Shown here: one piece after another, positions 34,262 to 42,757 of the stretch | Layout: every line of letters starts with the position of its first letter | Position numbering within the stretch: position 1 is the first letter of the stretch | DNA from: Anaerolineae bacterium | GTDB lineage: Bacteria > Chloroflexota > Anaerolineae > 4572-78 > J111 | DNA length: 64,000 nucleotides | Assembly: GCA_022071955.1 (NCBI GenBank) | Contig: JAJVIM010000020.1 | Location: forward strand, 124,001-188,000 | Direction of reading: 5' to 3' | Notes under the pieces: generated by a model | Seen by the model: only the letters and a program-made list of their open reading frames with translations | Told to the model about the DNA's origin: nothing | Database searches by the model: none | Position numbers and translations under genes: made by a program

Positions 34262-35845
34262 ATGCGCAGGCCAGGAATCTGGGTGGCTAACGGCCAACCC
34301 CTCGATGTGAATCAGATGTACGGCTGGCAGCCGGGCGCGGTAGCCAGTTTTTACGAGCATTTGGCCGCCAACCGTGTTTTTGACTACCAATCAGCCAACC
34401 CGGACGTGCCGGTGATTGTTCGATTTCAGCACCCGCACAACTGGCGGCAAGACCCGCTGCAATCGGCCAAAACGCTGGGGCAGTTTGTGGCCAGCAAATG
34501 GGCCGAGTTAAAACCGCTCAACCCGTATGTTTATTTTGCCAGCCACCTTAACATGCATTATGAAAATGGCGACCCCCGTCCGGCCAATCAGGTGAATTAC
34601 ACCACTCCGGAATTTTACCAGCAATATGCCAACTGGGTGCGCACCACCGCCGATGTGATTCGCAGCGCCGCGCCAGATATGCGGCTGGTTACGCCGCCCT
34701 TCGCCTTTGGTTTTAACGAAGACGGCTCGCCAGACAGCGACGGCAACCCGCTCAAAAGCTGGGCCGGCTACGATTATCTGTGGGAAACCATTCGCGATTA
34801 TTTTGATAACATTCTCACGTTTCACGCCTACTGGGGCTACCCGGCCGGCGGGTCTGTGCCGGATTGGCTGTACGAACCGGAACTGTCGTCGTGGTACGCC
34901 TTTCGCTGGCAGCGATTGCTCAAATTGTTTGAAACCCGCTACAGCCAGCAGGCCCGGCTGATTATTGACGAGGTGGGCAGTTACGGTCCGGCCGACCCCG
35001 ATTTTACCGAGCAACTGCTTTACTTTGCCCGGCAATGCCTGTCGGACTCGCGGGTCATCGCTCTGACCTACTTTTTGTGGTCAGACCCGGCCAATACCCC
35101 CCGCTACCGGCTCAACGCCTGGAGCCGGATACCGGATTTAACCCGCCATTTGGGCCAGCTTGCCGGCTTTACGCTGACCGGCCCGGCGGCCATCGATTTG
35201 GCCGATTACGCGCCCGACGCCACCGATTTGAGCGGTATTTTGGAAACCGCCGAACCCGATTTGCAGCCGTGGCCCGCCCCGCAAAAAGAAGAGCACACCA
35301 TCCGCGTTTTGTTTGAGGATGGCAATGTTAAGGTGATGGCCCTCGATGAGTATTTGCGCAGTGTGGTGGCCGGCGAGGTGCCTTCAAACTGGCCGGCGGA
35401 GGCGCTCAAAGCCCAGGCCGTGGCCTCGCGCAGTTACGCCCAATACGCCGTTGAGCATCCCCGCCACCGGCCCATCGCCGATATTTGCACCACCACTCAC
35501 TGCCAGCACTACGCGCCGGACAAAATCAATGACAACACCGATGCTGCCGTAGCCCAAACCAGCGGATTGATTGCCAGCTACCAGGGCCAAACCGTCAATG
35601 CCGTGTTTTCGGCGCGCTGCGGCGGCCACACCCGCAATAATGAAGATGTGTGGACCGGCGGCTCGCCGCGAGCCTACCTGCGCGGCGTTCCCTGCCCGGA
35701 CACGGGCGAAAAACAGGGCCACGGGGTGGGGCTGTGCCAGCAGGGCGCTCGCGTTTTGGCCGAGCAGGGCAAAACTTTTGCCGAGATTATCAACCATTAC
35801 TATCAGGGCGCAGAAGTTGAGTCAATTTCATCCCAAAAAGATTGA
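34262..35845 (+). CDS. GH-like domain fused to SpoIID/LytB domain
   Basis: A 527-residue protein. The first 330 or so residues look like a TIM-barrel glycoside-hydrolase-type domain (VPVIVRFQHPHNW, YVYFASHLNMHYENGD, DNILTFHAYWGYP, ARLIIDEVGSYG with acidic strand ends), but I cannot name a GH family. The C-terminal 180 residues are a SpoIID domain: VKVMALDEYLRSVVAGEVPSNWPAEALKAQAVASRSYA, AVFSARCGGHTRNNEDVW and GHGVGLCQQGAR. SpoIID is a lytic transglycosylase acting on peptidoglycan. No signal peptide is visible, which is odd for an envelope enzyme. AGGGGG precedes the ATG. Confidence 0.8.
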   Translation: MRRPGIWVANGQPLDVNQMYGWQPGAVASFYEHLAANRVFDYQSANPDVPVIVRFQHPHNWRQDPLQSAKTLGQFVASKWAELKPLNPYVYFASHLNMHYENGDPRPANQVNYTTPEFYQQYANWVRTTADVIRSAAPDMRLVTPPFAFGFNEDGSPDSDGNPLKSWAGYDYLWETIRDYFDNILTFHAYWGYPAGGSVPDWLYEPELSSWYAFRWQRLLKLFETRYSQQARLIIDEVGSYGPADPDFTEQLLYFARQCLSDSRVIALTYFLWSDPANTPRYRLNAWSRIPDLTRHLGQLAGFTLTGPAAIDLADYAPDATDLSGILETAEPDLQPWPAPQKEEHTIRVLFEDGNVKVMALDEYLRSVVAGEVPSNWPAEALKAQAVASRSYAQYAVEHPRHRPIADICTTTHCQHYAPDKINDNTDAAVAQTSGLIASYQGQTVNAVFSARCGGHTRNNEDVWTGGSPRAYLRGVPCPDTGEKQGHGVGLCQQGARVLAEQGKTFAEIINHYYQGAEVESISSQKD

Positions 35846-35863
35846 ATTTGGCCAAAAAACCAC

Positions 35864-35892
35864 TTGCCAGCCAGAAATGTTTGTGGTATAAT
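35864..35892 (+). promoter_or_regulatory. Promoter of the nusA operon
   Basis: TTGCCA (35864-35869), a 17-bp spacer and a perfect TATAAT (35887-35892), 110 bp before the nusA start. Confidence 0.8.
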
Positions 35893-35922
35893 TCTGGGCA
35901 GTGTCAAGTTAATTGTTGCGGC

Positions 35923-35949
35923 AAAAAAGTGGGCAACCCCCACTTTTTT
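35923..35949 (+). promoter_or_regulatory. Terminator-like hairpin in the nusA leader
   Basis: AAAAAAGTGGG and its complement around a 5-nt loop, ending in six T residues, about 25-50 nt into the transcript. This is a complete intrinsic terminator ahead of the operon, so attenuation is likely. NusA itself promotes pausing and termination, which would make feedback control possible (inference). Confidence 0.6.
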
Positions 35950-36002
35950 GTTTAATATCTATAAAAAAGATTTTAGGATGTGTTCAGGAGGCTCAGTACA
36001 TC

Positions 36003-37823
36003 GTGAAAAGTGACTTCATGATGGCCATTAACCAGGTTTGCCACGAAAGACAACTGCCCACCGATATTGTGCTGGAGGCGGTTGAAGTGGCGCTTGTTTC
36101 CGCCTACAAGCGCAATTTTGGCGGGAATCAATCCATTACGGCGCAAATCGATGCGCGGTCTGGCGAACCGCTCATCTTTATTGAAAAAGCTGTGGTGGAA
36201 CAGGTAGAAAACGAAAGCCGGGAAATTTCGGTGAAAGAGGCGCAAAAAATCAAAAAGGGCGCTCAATTAAACGAGTTGGTTTCGATAGAAAGTACGCCCA
36301 AAAACTTTGGCCGGATTGCCGCCCAAACCGCCAAACAGGTGATTTTGCAGCGTATCCGCGAAGCCGAACGTGACGCCCTATACGCCCAGTACGCCGAGCG
36401 CGAAGGCGAAATTGTCAGCGGCACCGTCCACAAGGTAGACCCGCATCAGGTTACCCTCAGCTTGGGTAAAGCCGAAGCCATTTTGCCCCGCTCCGAGCAG
36501 GTGCCCACCGAAAGCTACCGCGAGGGCCAGCGGCTGCGGGCTTACGTAGCGGCGGTGTCCAAAACCAATCGCGGGCCGCAAATTGTGGTTTCGCGCACGC
36601 ACCGAACCATGCTTCGCCGCCTGCTCGAGGTGGAAGTGCCGGAAATTTACAACGGCACCGTCGAAATCAAATCGATTGCCCGCGAGGCGGGGTATCGTTC
36701 CAAAGTGGCCGTGGCCGCTTTGCAGGAAGGCGTCGACCCGGTTGGTTCGTGCGTGGGCATGCGCGGCACGCGGATTCAGAATATTGTCAACGAACTCAAC
36801 GGCGAAAAGATCGACGTGGTGCAGTGGAACCCGGACCTGTCGTACTTTATTGCCAACTCGCTCAGCCCGGCCAAAGTGATGAACGTGATGCTGAACGATG
36901 AGCACGGCAAAACCGCCACCGTAGTTGTGCCAGACAAGCAGTTGTCGCTGGCTATTGGCAAAGAAGGGCAAAATGCCCGGCTGGCTGCCAAACTCACTGG
37001 CTGGCGCATCGATATTAAAAGTGCCGGCGAAGCGACCGTTGAAGCCATCAAAACTGCCCGTGAAGAAGCATCGATCAAAGAGCGCATGGCCGATAAAATG
37101 GACCTGTTCAACATGGCCGAATCGATTTTAAAAGCCAAACCGGCGGTTGAACTTTCTGACGGCGAGTTAAACCTGCTCAGTGAAGCCATTGAAGCGGTTA
37201 ACCTGGCGCTGATGGCCGTTGAGCGCGAACGCCGCGCTGTCGCCGAGGCCGCCAGAAAAGCCGCCGCTTCGCGCGATATTCTGGCCGAAGCCGAAGCGAT
37301 TCTCATTGGCAAATCACCGTTGTCCAAAGCGGCTGACGTAGCGCCGGAACCAATGGCTGAAGAAATTGAGGAAATTGCGGCGCTGGCCCAGGAAATTCTG
37401 GCCGAAGAACCGGAAGAGGTTACCGAAGTTGAACCGGAACCTGAACCTGAACCTGAAGTTGTCGCTGAACCCGCAGTTCAATCTGTAGACGATCTCATGG
37501 CCGAAGCCGAAGCCATTCTGGCAGAACCCGAACCGGCAGTGGAAGTGGAAGTTGAAGCCGTGGCGCAGGAAGAAACTCCGGCCCAAAAGCCTGAAAAAGA
37601 AGAAGCGGTAGATTACCGCAAATTGTTCAAAGAGTCTGCGGGCTGGGGCGAAGATGAAGGCGATGAAGTGGAAGACGAGGAGCGTGACCGCGAGCGGGAA
37701 CGCCAGAAAGCTCGCAGTAAAAAGCGCCGGCTGGTTTACGATGAACGGCTGGGTGAAGTTGTGGCCGAACGCCGCCGCAAACACAGTCGCCGTGGTGATG
37801 ACTGGTCTGACTACGACGAATAA
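36003..37823 (+). CDS. nusA: Transcription termination/antitermination factor NusA
   Basis: A 606-residue NusA. The N-terminal domain binds RNA polymerase (KSDFMMAINQVCHERQL start, EAVEVALVSAYKRNF). An S1 domain (GEIVSGTVHKVDPHQVTLSLGKAEAILP) and two KH domains (VDPVGSCVGMRGTRIQNIVNELNGEKIDVV; LSLAIGKEGQNARLAAKLTGWRIDI) follow. From about residue 370 there is an acidic extension with Glu/Pro repeats (VEPEPEPEPEVV) and a basic end; this extra 230 residues is unlike E. coli NusA. The start is GTG 36003, with AGGAGG 11 bases upstream. No rimP precedes it. Confidence 0.95.
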   Translation: MKSDFMMAINQVCHERQLPTDIVLEAVEVALVSAYKRNFGGNQSITAQIDARSGEPLIFIEKAVVEQVENESREISVKEAQKIKKGAQLNELVSIESTPKNFGRIAAQTAKQVILQRIREAERDALYAQYAEREGEIVSGTVHKVDPHQVTLSLGKAEAILPRSEQVPTESYREGQRLRAYVAAVSKTNRGPQIVVSRTHRTMLRRLLEVEVPEIYNGTVEIKSIAREAGYRSKVAVAALQEGVDPVGSCVGMRGTRIQNIVNELNGEKIDVVQWNPDLSYFIANSLSPAKVMNVMLNDEHGKTATVVVPDKQLSLAIGKEGQNARLAAKLTGWRIDIKSAGEATVEAIKTAREEASIKERMADKMDLFNMAESILKAKPAVELSDGELNLLSEAIEAVNLALMAVERERRAVAEAARKAAASRDILAEAEAILIGKSPLSKAADVAPEPMAEEIEEIAALAQEILAEEPEEVTEVEPEPEPEPEVVAEPAVQSVDDLMAEAEAILAEPEPAVEVEVEAVAQEETPAQKPEKEEAVDYRKLFKESAGWGEDEGDEVEDEERDRERERQKARSKKRRLVYDERLGEVVAERRRKHSRRGDDWSDYDE

Positions 37824-38110
37824 TGCCCAAGCATAAACCGCAGCGAACGTGCATTGTTTGCCGTGAAGTGCAAGACAAAAAAGCGCTGGTCAGAATTGTG
37901 CGAACGCCGGAAAAAAGAGTATTATTAGACCTGACTGGCAAGGCCAACGGGCGCGGCGTGTATCTGTGCCGCCGGCCAGAGTGTTTGGAGAAAGGACTAA
38001 AAAAAGAGCGCCTGTCGCACGCCTTAAAAACGGTGGTGACACCGGAAGATATTGAGGCGCTGCACGGCGCTCTTGAAACTGAACTTTCAAATATGCAGGG
38101 TGCGCCTTGA
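37823..38110 (+). CDS. ylxR: YlxR/RnpM family RNA-binding protein
   Basis: A 95-residue YlxR protein: RTCIVCREVQDKKALVRIVR with the CxxC pair, GRGVYLCRRPECLEKGLKK, then a short C-terminal tail. Family members bind RNA; RnpM in Bacillus modulates RNase P. Its ATG overlaps the nusA stop (TAATG), indicating translational coupling. It stands in its usual place between nusA and infB. The usual ylxQ neighbour is missing. Confidence 0.92.
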   Translation: MPKHKPQRTCIVCREVQDKKALVRIVRTPEKRVLLDLTGKANGRGVYLCRRPECLEKGLKKERLSHALKTVVTPEDIEALHGALETELSNMQGAP

Positions 38111-38504
38111 AGACGGAACTCAGTAACCCGGAGAAGTGGTTTTGGGATGTTAAGGTGATGAGGATTAGTAAGCTGTGAATTCGGACTTACAAACTTGTCG
38201 GGTGAGGGTTTTATGAACAGGTAAAAGACTTCGGATTGTGTCCGGTTGTATCCTCTCATAAAGCCAAAACTCCCCTGGCTAAACTATTATCACCTCAAAT
38301 ATCTCCTGCTGGTCACGATAGAATTAGTGGTCGCTTTAAAAATTGCCCGCGGTTGAATGTTCACGGCATTTGCGTGAGTCTCAACGGCGAAGGCATCATG
38401 TTCGGGTGTTTTTGCGCGCCCGCAATGACTCTTTGCCTGGCCTCCTCAGGTTGGGCCAATTTGTATGTATTTAGAATTAAAAATTTTGAGATGAGGTGGT
38501 AATT
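38111..38504 (+). other. 394-bp gap inside the nusA operon, no gene recognised
   Basis: No convincing reading frame, tRNA or terminator was found here. An 88-codon frame (38236-38502) has no ribosome binding site and an unnatural composition. The stretch is more AT-rich than its neighbours. Small stems are possible (TGGCC/GGCCA near 38441-38461). In other bacteria ylxQ occupies this place. It could be a decayed gene or a structured infB leader. Confidence 0.4.
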
Positions 38505-40334
38505 ATGGCAATTGCTCAAGAAAAAACTGTAACCAAACCAGGCAGCAATGGGCCGCAGTCTAAACAAATTGAAGTACCGCCTTCAATTACCGTCAGAAGT
38601 TTGGCCGAGTTGATGCACATTAGCCCCATTGAAATCATCAAAGTGTTGATGAGCAATGGTATTATGGCTAACATCAATCAGGTAATAGACTTTGATACGG
38701 TTTCTATTATTGGTGCGGACATGGGCTACGAAGTCGTTCAGCCCAAAGTTGAAGAAAAGGTTGTGGCCGAAGAACGCCCCGAACTGCCTCTGCATCGGCG
38801 GCTCATCCAAAACGAAGACCCGGCCAACCTTCGCTCCCGTCCGCCGGTTGTTACCGTGCTGGGCCACGTTGACCACGGTAAAACCACCTTGCTCGACAGC
38901 ATCCGCGAAACCTCGGTGGTCAAAGGCGAGGCCGGCGGCATTACCCAGCACATTGGTGCGTACAAAGTATTTTTGGGTGATAAATCCATCACCTTTTTGG
39001 ATACTCCCGGCCACGCCGCGTTCAGCGCCATGCGCGCTCGCGGGGCGCAGGTTACCGACCTGGCCATTTTGGTGGTGGCCGCCGACGATGGCGTAATGCC
39101 CCAAACCCGCGAAGCGGTGGAACACGCCCGGGCGGCGCAAGTACCCATCATTGTTGCGCTGAATAAAATTGACAAAGCCAACGCCAACCCCGACCGCGTG
39201 AAACAGGAACTGGCCGACATCAACCTGGTGGTTGAAGAGTGGGGCGGCGATACCATTTGCGTGCCGATTTCTGCGCTGGAAAACAAGGGCATCGATGACC
39301 TGCTGGAAAATATTCTGCTGGTTACCGATGTGGCCGACCTGAAAGCCAACCCCAACCGGCTGGCGCAGGGCGTGGTTATTGAAGGCAAGCTCGATAAACG
39401 GCGCGGTGTTTCTGCCACGTTGCTGGTGCAAAACGGCACGCTCAAAGATGGCGACTTTGTGGTTGTCGGCGAGCAGTATGGCCGCGTGCGGGCGATGTTT
39501 AACTTTAACGGCAAAAAAATCAAAAAGGCCGGCCTGTCTGAGCCGGTTTCAATTTTGGGCCTGTCTGAAGTGCCGGACGCCGGCGAATTTTTTGAGGCCG
39601 CCGAAAGCGAAAAAGACGCTCGCGCCAAAGTAACTGCCTACCGCGAAACCCACGCCAGCGTGCAAAAAGCCAGCATCCGTGCGCCCATGTCGCTGGAAGA
39701 TTTCTTTAAACAGCGGCAAGCGGGCGGCGATCAAACGCTGCGGTTGGTGATCAAAGCCGACGTGCAGGGGTCGCTGGAGCCAATTATCAACTCGCTCAAA
39801 GATTTGGGCGACGAGCACCTGAAAATCAAAATCCTGCTGGAAGGCACCGGTAACATCTCTGAGTCTGATGTTAACCTGGCTGTGGCTTCCGGGGCGATTG
39901 TGGTCGGTTTTAATGTGGATGTTGACCCCGCCGCCGAGCGCGTGGCCGAAGTGGAAGGCGTTGACGTGCGCCAGTATTCCATCATCTACAAACTCATCGA
40001 CGACATCGACAAGGCGCTGAAAGGGCTGCTGGAGCCGGTTTACGCCGATAAAGTAATTGGCCGCGCCGAAGTGCGGGCCGTGTTTAAAATTGGCCGCAAA
40101 GGCAATGTGGCCGGCTCGTTTATTTTAGACGGGCAGATCACCCGCAATTCTATGGCTAAAGTTATCCGCAACGGCAAAGAACTGCACACGGGCAAACTGT
40201 CGTCGCTCAAGCGTTTTACCGAGGATGTGCGCGAAGTCGCCACCGGTTTTGAGTGCGGTATCGGCGTTGAAGGGTTTGACGATTTCAAAGAAGGCGACAT
40301 TATCGAAGCCTTTGTGAAAGAGCGGGTGAACTAG
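38505..40334 (+). CDS. infB: Translation initiation factor IF-2
   Basis: A 609-residue IF-2, a short form without the long variable N-terminus. An IF2_N domain (ITVRSLAELMHISPIEIIKVLMSNGIMANINQ) leads to the GTPase: G1 GHVDHGKTTLLD (residue 120), G3 DTPGHAAF, G4 NKIDKAN. Domains II to IV follow, ending with the fMet-tRNA-binding domain (FECGIGVEGFDDFKEGDIIEAF). GAGGTGG lies five bases before ATG 38505; an in-frame GTG three codons earlier is less likely. Confidence 0.96.
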   Translation: MAIAQEKTVTKPGSNGPQSKQIEVPPSITVRSLAELMHISPIEIIKVLMSNGIMANINQVIDFDTVSIIGADMGYEVVQPKVEEKVVAEERPELPLHRRLIQNEDPANLRSRPPVVTVLGHVDHGKTTLLDSIRETSVVKGEAGGITQHIGAYKVFLGDKSITFLDTPGHAAFSAMRARGAQVTDLAILVVAADDGVMPQTREAVEHARAAQVPIIVALNKIDKANANPDRVKQELADINLVVEEWGGDTICVPISALENKGIDDLLENILLVTDVADLKANPNRLAQGVVIEGKLDKRRGVSATLLVQNGTLKDGDFVVVGEQYGRVRAMFNFNGKKIKKAGLSEPVSILGLSEVPDAGEFFEAAESEKDARAKVTAYRETHASVQKASIRAPMSLEDFFKQRQAGGDQTLRLVIKADVQGSLEPIINSLKDLGDEHLKIKILLEGTGNISESDVNLAVASGAIVVGFNVDVDPAAERVAEVEGVDVRQYSIIYKLIDDIDKALKGLLEPVYADKVIGRAEVRAVFKIGRKGNVAGSFILDGQITRNSMAKVIRNGKELHTGKLSSLKRFTEDVREVATGFECGIGVEGFDDFKEGDIIEAFVKERVN

Positions 40335-40335
40335 C

Positions 40336-40710
40336 ATGGCCAGCAGACGCCAGCGGCAGGTGGCCGAGCTGCTGCACGAAGAAATCAGCCAGCTTTTGCA
40401 GCACGGCACCCGCGACCCGCGGCTGGGTTTTGTGACTGTGACCGGCGTCGATGTTAGCCCGGATTTGCGCGTAGCCTGGGTGTATGTGACCACCTTGGGC
40501 GACGACGCCGAACGGCAGGAAACGTTGGCCGGCCTGGCCAGCGCCAGCCCTTTTTTTCGGCGCGAGATGCGCAAAAGCCTGTCGCTGCGCTACATTCCGG
40601 AACTTAATTTCAAAGTGGACACCTCGCTGGAATACGGCATGCGTATCGACAAGATACTGGACTCAATCAAAGAAGAGTCTGACAACTCACCGGATGCAGA
40701 AGCGCCGTAA
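40336..40710 (+). CDS. rbfA: Ribosome-binding factor A
   Basis: A 124-residue KH-fold factor that binds the 30S subunit during 16S rRNA maturation. RQRQVAELLHEEISQLLQHGTRDPRLGFVTVTGVDVSPDLRVAWVYVT and LSLRYIPELNFKVDTSLEYG are family motifs. It starts one base after the infB stop and its own stop overlaps the truB ATG, so the three are translationally linked. Confidence 0.95.
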   Translation: MASRRQRQVAELLHEEISQLLQHGTRDPRLGFVTVTGVDVSPDLRVAWVYVTTLGDDAERQETLAGLASASPFFRREMRKSLSLRYIPELNFKVDTSLEYGMRIDKILDSIKEESDNSPDAEAP

Positions 40711-41582
40711 TGGTTTCGGGGCTGCTGATTATCAACAAACCCAAGGGCCTCACCTCGCACGATGTTGTGGCCCAAATCCGCAGAATTACCGGCCAACGCA
40801 AGGCCGGACACACCGGCACGCTCGATCCAATGGCAACGGGCGTGCTGGTGGTTTGTTTGGGCCAGGCCACCCGGTTGATTGAATACATTGTGGCGGCGCG
40901 CAAACAGTATCGGGCCGTGATTCGCTTTGGTGTAACCACCGATACCCTCGACGCCGACGGCCAGGTATTAACCCAAACCGATATTGCCGGTTTGACTGCT
41001 GACCAGCTTCGGGCGGCGCTGCCCGCCTTTACCGGCCAGATTGAACAGCGCCCGCCGATGTATTCGGCCATCAAGCAAGACGGCCAGCCGCTGTACAAAC
41101 GCGCCCGGGCCGGGCAAACGGTCGATATTCCACCCCGGCCGGTAACCATATTTCAACTCGATTGGCTGGACTGGCAGCCGCCGGACCTCACCCTTGAAGT
41201 CACCTGTTCGGCGGGAACGTACATTCGCTCGCTGGCCCGTGATTTGGGGCAGGCGGCGGGAACGGGCGCGCACCTGGCTGAGCTGGCCCGCACCGCCAAC
41301 GGCGATTGGACGCTGGCCCAGGCCACGGCGCTGGAGTCGCTTACGCCGGCCAACTGGCGCGAATCGTTGTTGCCCGTTGACCGGGCCGTGGCCCATTTGC
41401 CCCGCGTGGCGCTCGCCCCGGACAACACCGAGCACGTGCGGCATGGCCGGCAAATCGAACTGCCGGAACCGTCCGCGCCCGGCAACGTGCTGGCAGCCTT
41501 CACATCTGACAACACCTTTCTTGCCATTCTGGCCCGTACCGAAGATAATGGCTGGCAGCCTAAAAAGGTATTCCATTCTTGA
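40710..41582 (+). CDS. truB: tRNA pseudouridine-55 synthase TruB
   Basis: A 290-residue TruB that forms pseudouridine 55 in the tRNA T-loop. GLLIINKPKGLTSHDVV, then GHTGTLDPMATGVLVV with the catalytic Asp39. RPPMYSAIKQDGQPLYKRAR and CSAGTYIRSLARDLG are also diagnostic. A C-terminal region of about 70 residues resembles the TruB C-terminal domain. The ATG overlaps the rbfA stop. Confidence 0.95.
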   Translation: MVSGLLIINKPKGLTSHDVVAQIRRITGQRKAGHTGTLDPMATGVLVVCLGQATRLIEYIVAARKQYRAVIRFGVTTDTLDADGQVLTQTDIAGLTADQLRAALPAFTGQIEQRPPMYSAIKQDGQPLYKRARAGQTVDIPPRPVTIFQLDWLDWQPPDLTLEVTCSAGTYIRSLARDLGQAAGTGAHLAELARTANGDWTLAQATALESLTPANWRESLLPVDRAVAHLPRVALAPDNTEHVRHGRQIELPEPSAPGNVLAAFTSDNTFLAILARTEDNGWQPKKVFHS

Positions 41583-41594
41583 GTTGCTAAACCG

Positions 41595-42539
41595 ATGCAG
41601 ATACTCACCAACCTTGCCGACGCCCGGCTGTCCGGGCTATCCGTTTTGACCATTGGTACTTTTGATGGCCTGCACCGCGGCCATCAGGATATTATCCGCC
41701 AGCTCAAATCTGCTGCCTATTCTCTCCAGGCGCAGACGGTGGTTGTTGCTTTTCATCCCCGGCCCAAAGCCGTGTTTGCCCCCCATCTTTTTGGCCAGGA
41801 TTATCTGACCACCCCGGCCGAACGCATTGCCCTGTTTGAGCAAATGGGCATCGATGTGCTGATTTTGACGCCGTTTACCCTGGAATTTGCCCAAACGTCC
41901 GCCCGTGATTTTATGCAGGATGTGTCACGCCGGCTGAATCTGGTGCAGATTTGTGTGGGTCACGATTTTGCGCTGGGCAAAAACCGCGAGGGCAACATCG
42001 ACAAACTGCGCGAACTGGGGCGCGAATTCAACTACTCGGTCTGTGAAATTGACCGGTTTGAGCTGGACGGGCAGGTGGTCAGCAGCACCCAAATCAGAAC
42101 CCACGTGGCCGCCGGCCAGGTGCGGCAGGCGGCGCATTTGCTGGGCCGCTACCCGGCGCTTACCAGCCAGGTGGTTCACGGCGCGCAGCGCGGCCGGACC
42201 ATCGGCTTTCCCACAGCCAACCTGGCCGTCCCCCCGGAGCGATTGCTGCCGGCTAACGGCGTTTACGCCACATTTGTGCGCTTTTCCGGCCAGACTAAAC
42301 GTTACCCCAGCGTGACCAATGTGGGTGTTCGCCCCAGTTTTAACGACACCACCCGCACCGTCGAGGTTTACATTTTTGATTTTGCGCAGGATATTTACGG
42401 CCAAACGCTCACCCTGGAATTTGTAGAGTACCTTCGCCCGGAAATGAAGTTCAACGGCATCGAGGCGCTGGTAGCCCAGATTTCTCACGATGCCGGGCAG
42501 GCCCGAACTCTGCTGGAAAAAGAAAGCGTTGTATTCTAG
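41595..42539 (+). CDS. ribF: Bifunctional riboflavin kinase/FMN adenylyltransferase
   Basis: A 314-residue RibF producing FMN and FAD. The N-terminal FAD synthetase half has TIGTFDGLHRGHQDII and VSSTQIRTHVAAGQV. The C-terminal flavokinase half has GRTIGFPTANLAVP, the metal/ATP loop, and NVGVRPSF. Length and domain order are standard. It is the last gene of the nusA operon, 12 bp after truB. No rpsO follows. Confidence 0.95.
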   Translation: MQILTNLADARLSGLSVLTIGTFDGLHRGHQDIIRQLKSAAYSLQAQTVVVAFHPRPKAVFAPHLFGQDYLTTPAERIALFEQMGIDVLILTPFTLEFAQTSARDFMQDVSRRLNLVQICVGHDFALGKNREGNIDKLRELGREFNYSVCEIDRFELDGQVVSSTQIRTHVAAGQVRQAAHLLGRYPALTSQVVHGAQRGRTIGFPTANLAVPPERLLPANGVYATFVRFSGQTKRYPSVTNVGVRPSFNDTTRTVEVYIFDFAQDIYGQTLTLEFVEYLRPEMKFNGIEALVAQISHDAGQARTLLEKESVVF

Positions 42540-42577
42540 CGTTAACTAACGCCAAGTTCATCACTCCCTGAGCCACG

Positions 42578-42627
42578 AAGCTCTTAGACGCCGCCAATGG
42601 CCGGTATTTAAGAGCTTTATTTTTTTA
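42578..42627 (+). terminator. Terminator of the nusA-ribF operon
   Basis: An AAGCTCTTA/TAAGAGCTT stem with a GC-rich upper part is followed by TATTTTTTTATG. Confidence 0.75.
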
Positions 42628-42704
42628 TGTCCGGGGGGATGACCCCGATACCCAAAGGCCACAGATGATAGAATTTCGGCGGGCGGCGAGTTGCAGGCGG
42701 CAGG

Positions 42705-42738
42705 TAATTCATAATTCATAATTCGTAATTCGTAATTG
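42705..42738. repeat. Tandem heptamers AATTCAT/AATTCGT
   Basis: AATTCAT, AATTCAT, AATTCGT, AATTCGT, AATT in register, immediately before the ribosome binding site of the EamA transporter gene. Units are partly self-complementary through AATT. Confidence 0.75.
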
Positions 42739-42757
42739 ATTTTCGTTGGAGGAAGCC

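Noticed and set aside
35913..36002. An upstream 30-residue extension of NusA
   Set aside because: The segment encodes the leader hairpin. NusA homology begins at GTG 36003, which has an AGGAGG ribosome binding site.
38236..38502. An 88-codon frame in the ylxR-infB gap
   Set aside because: No ribosome binding site, no domain, and Cys/Ser/Met-rich composition unlike neighbouring proteins.
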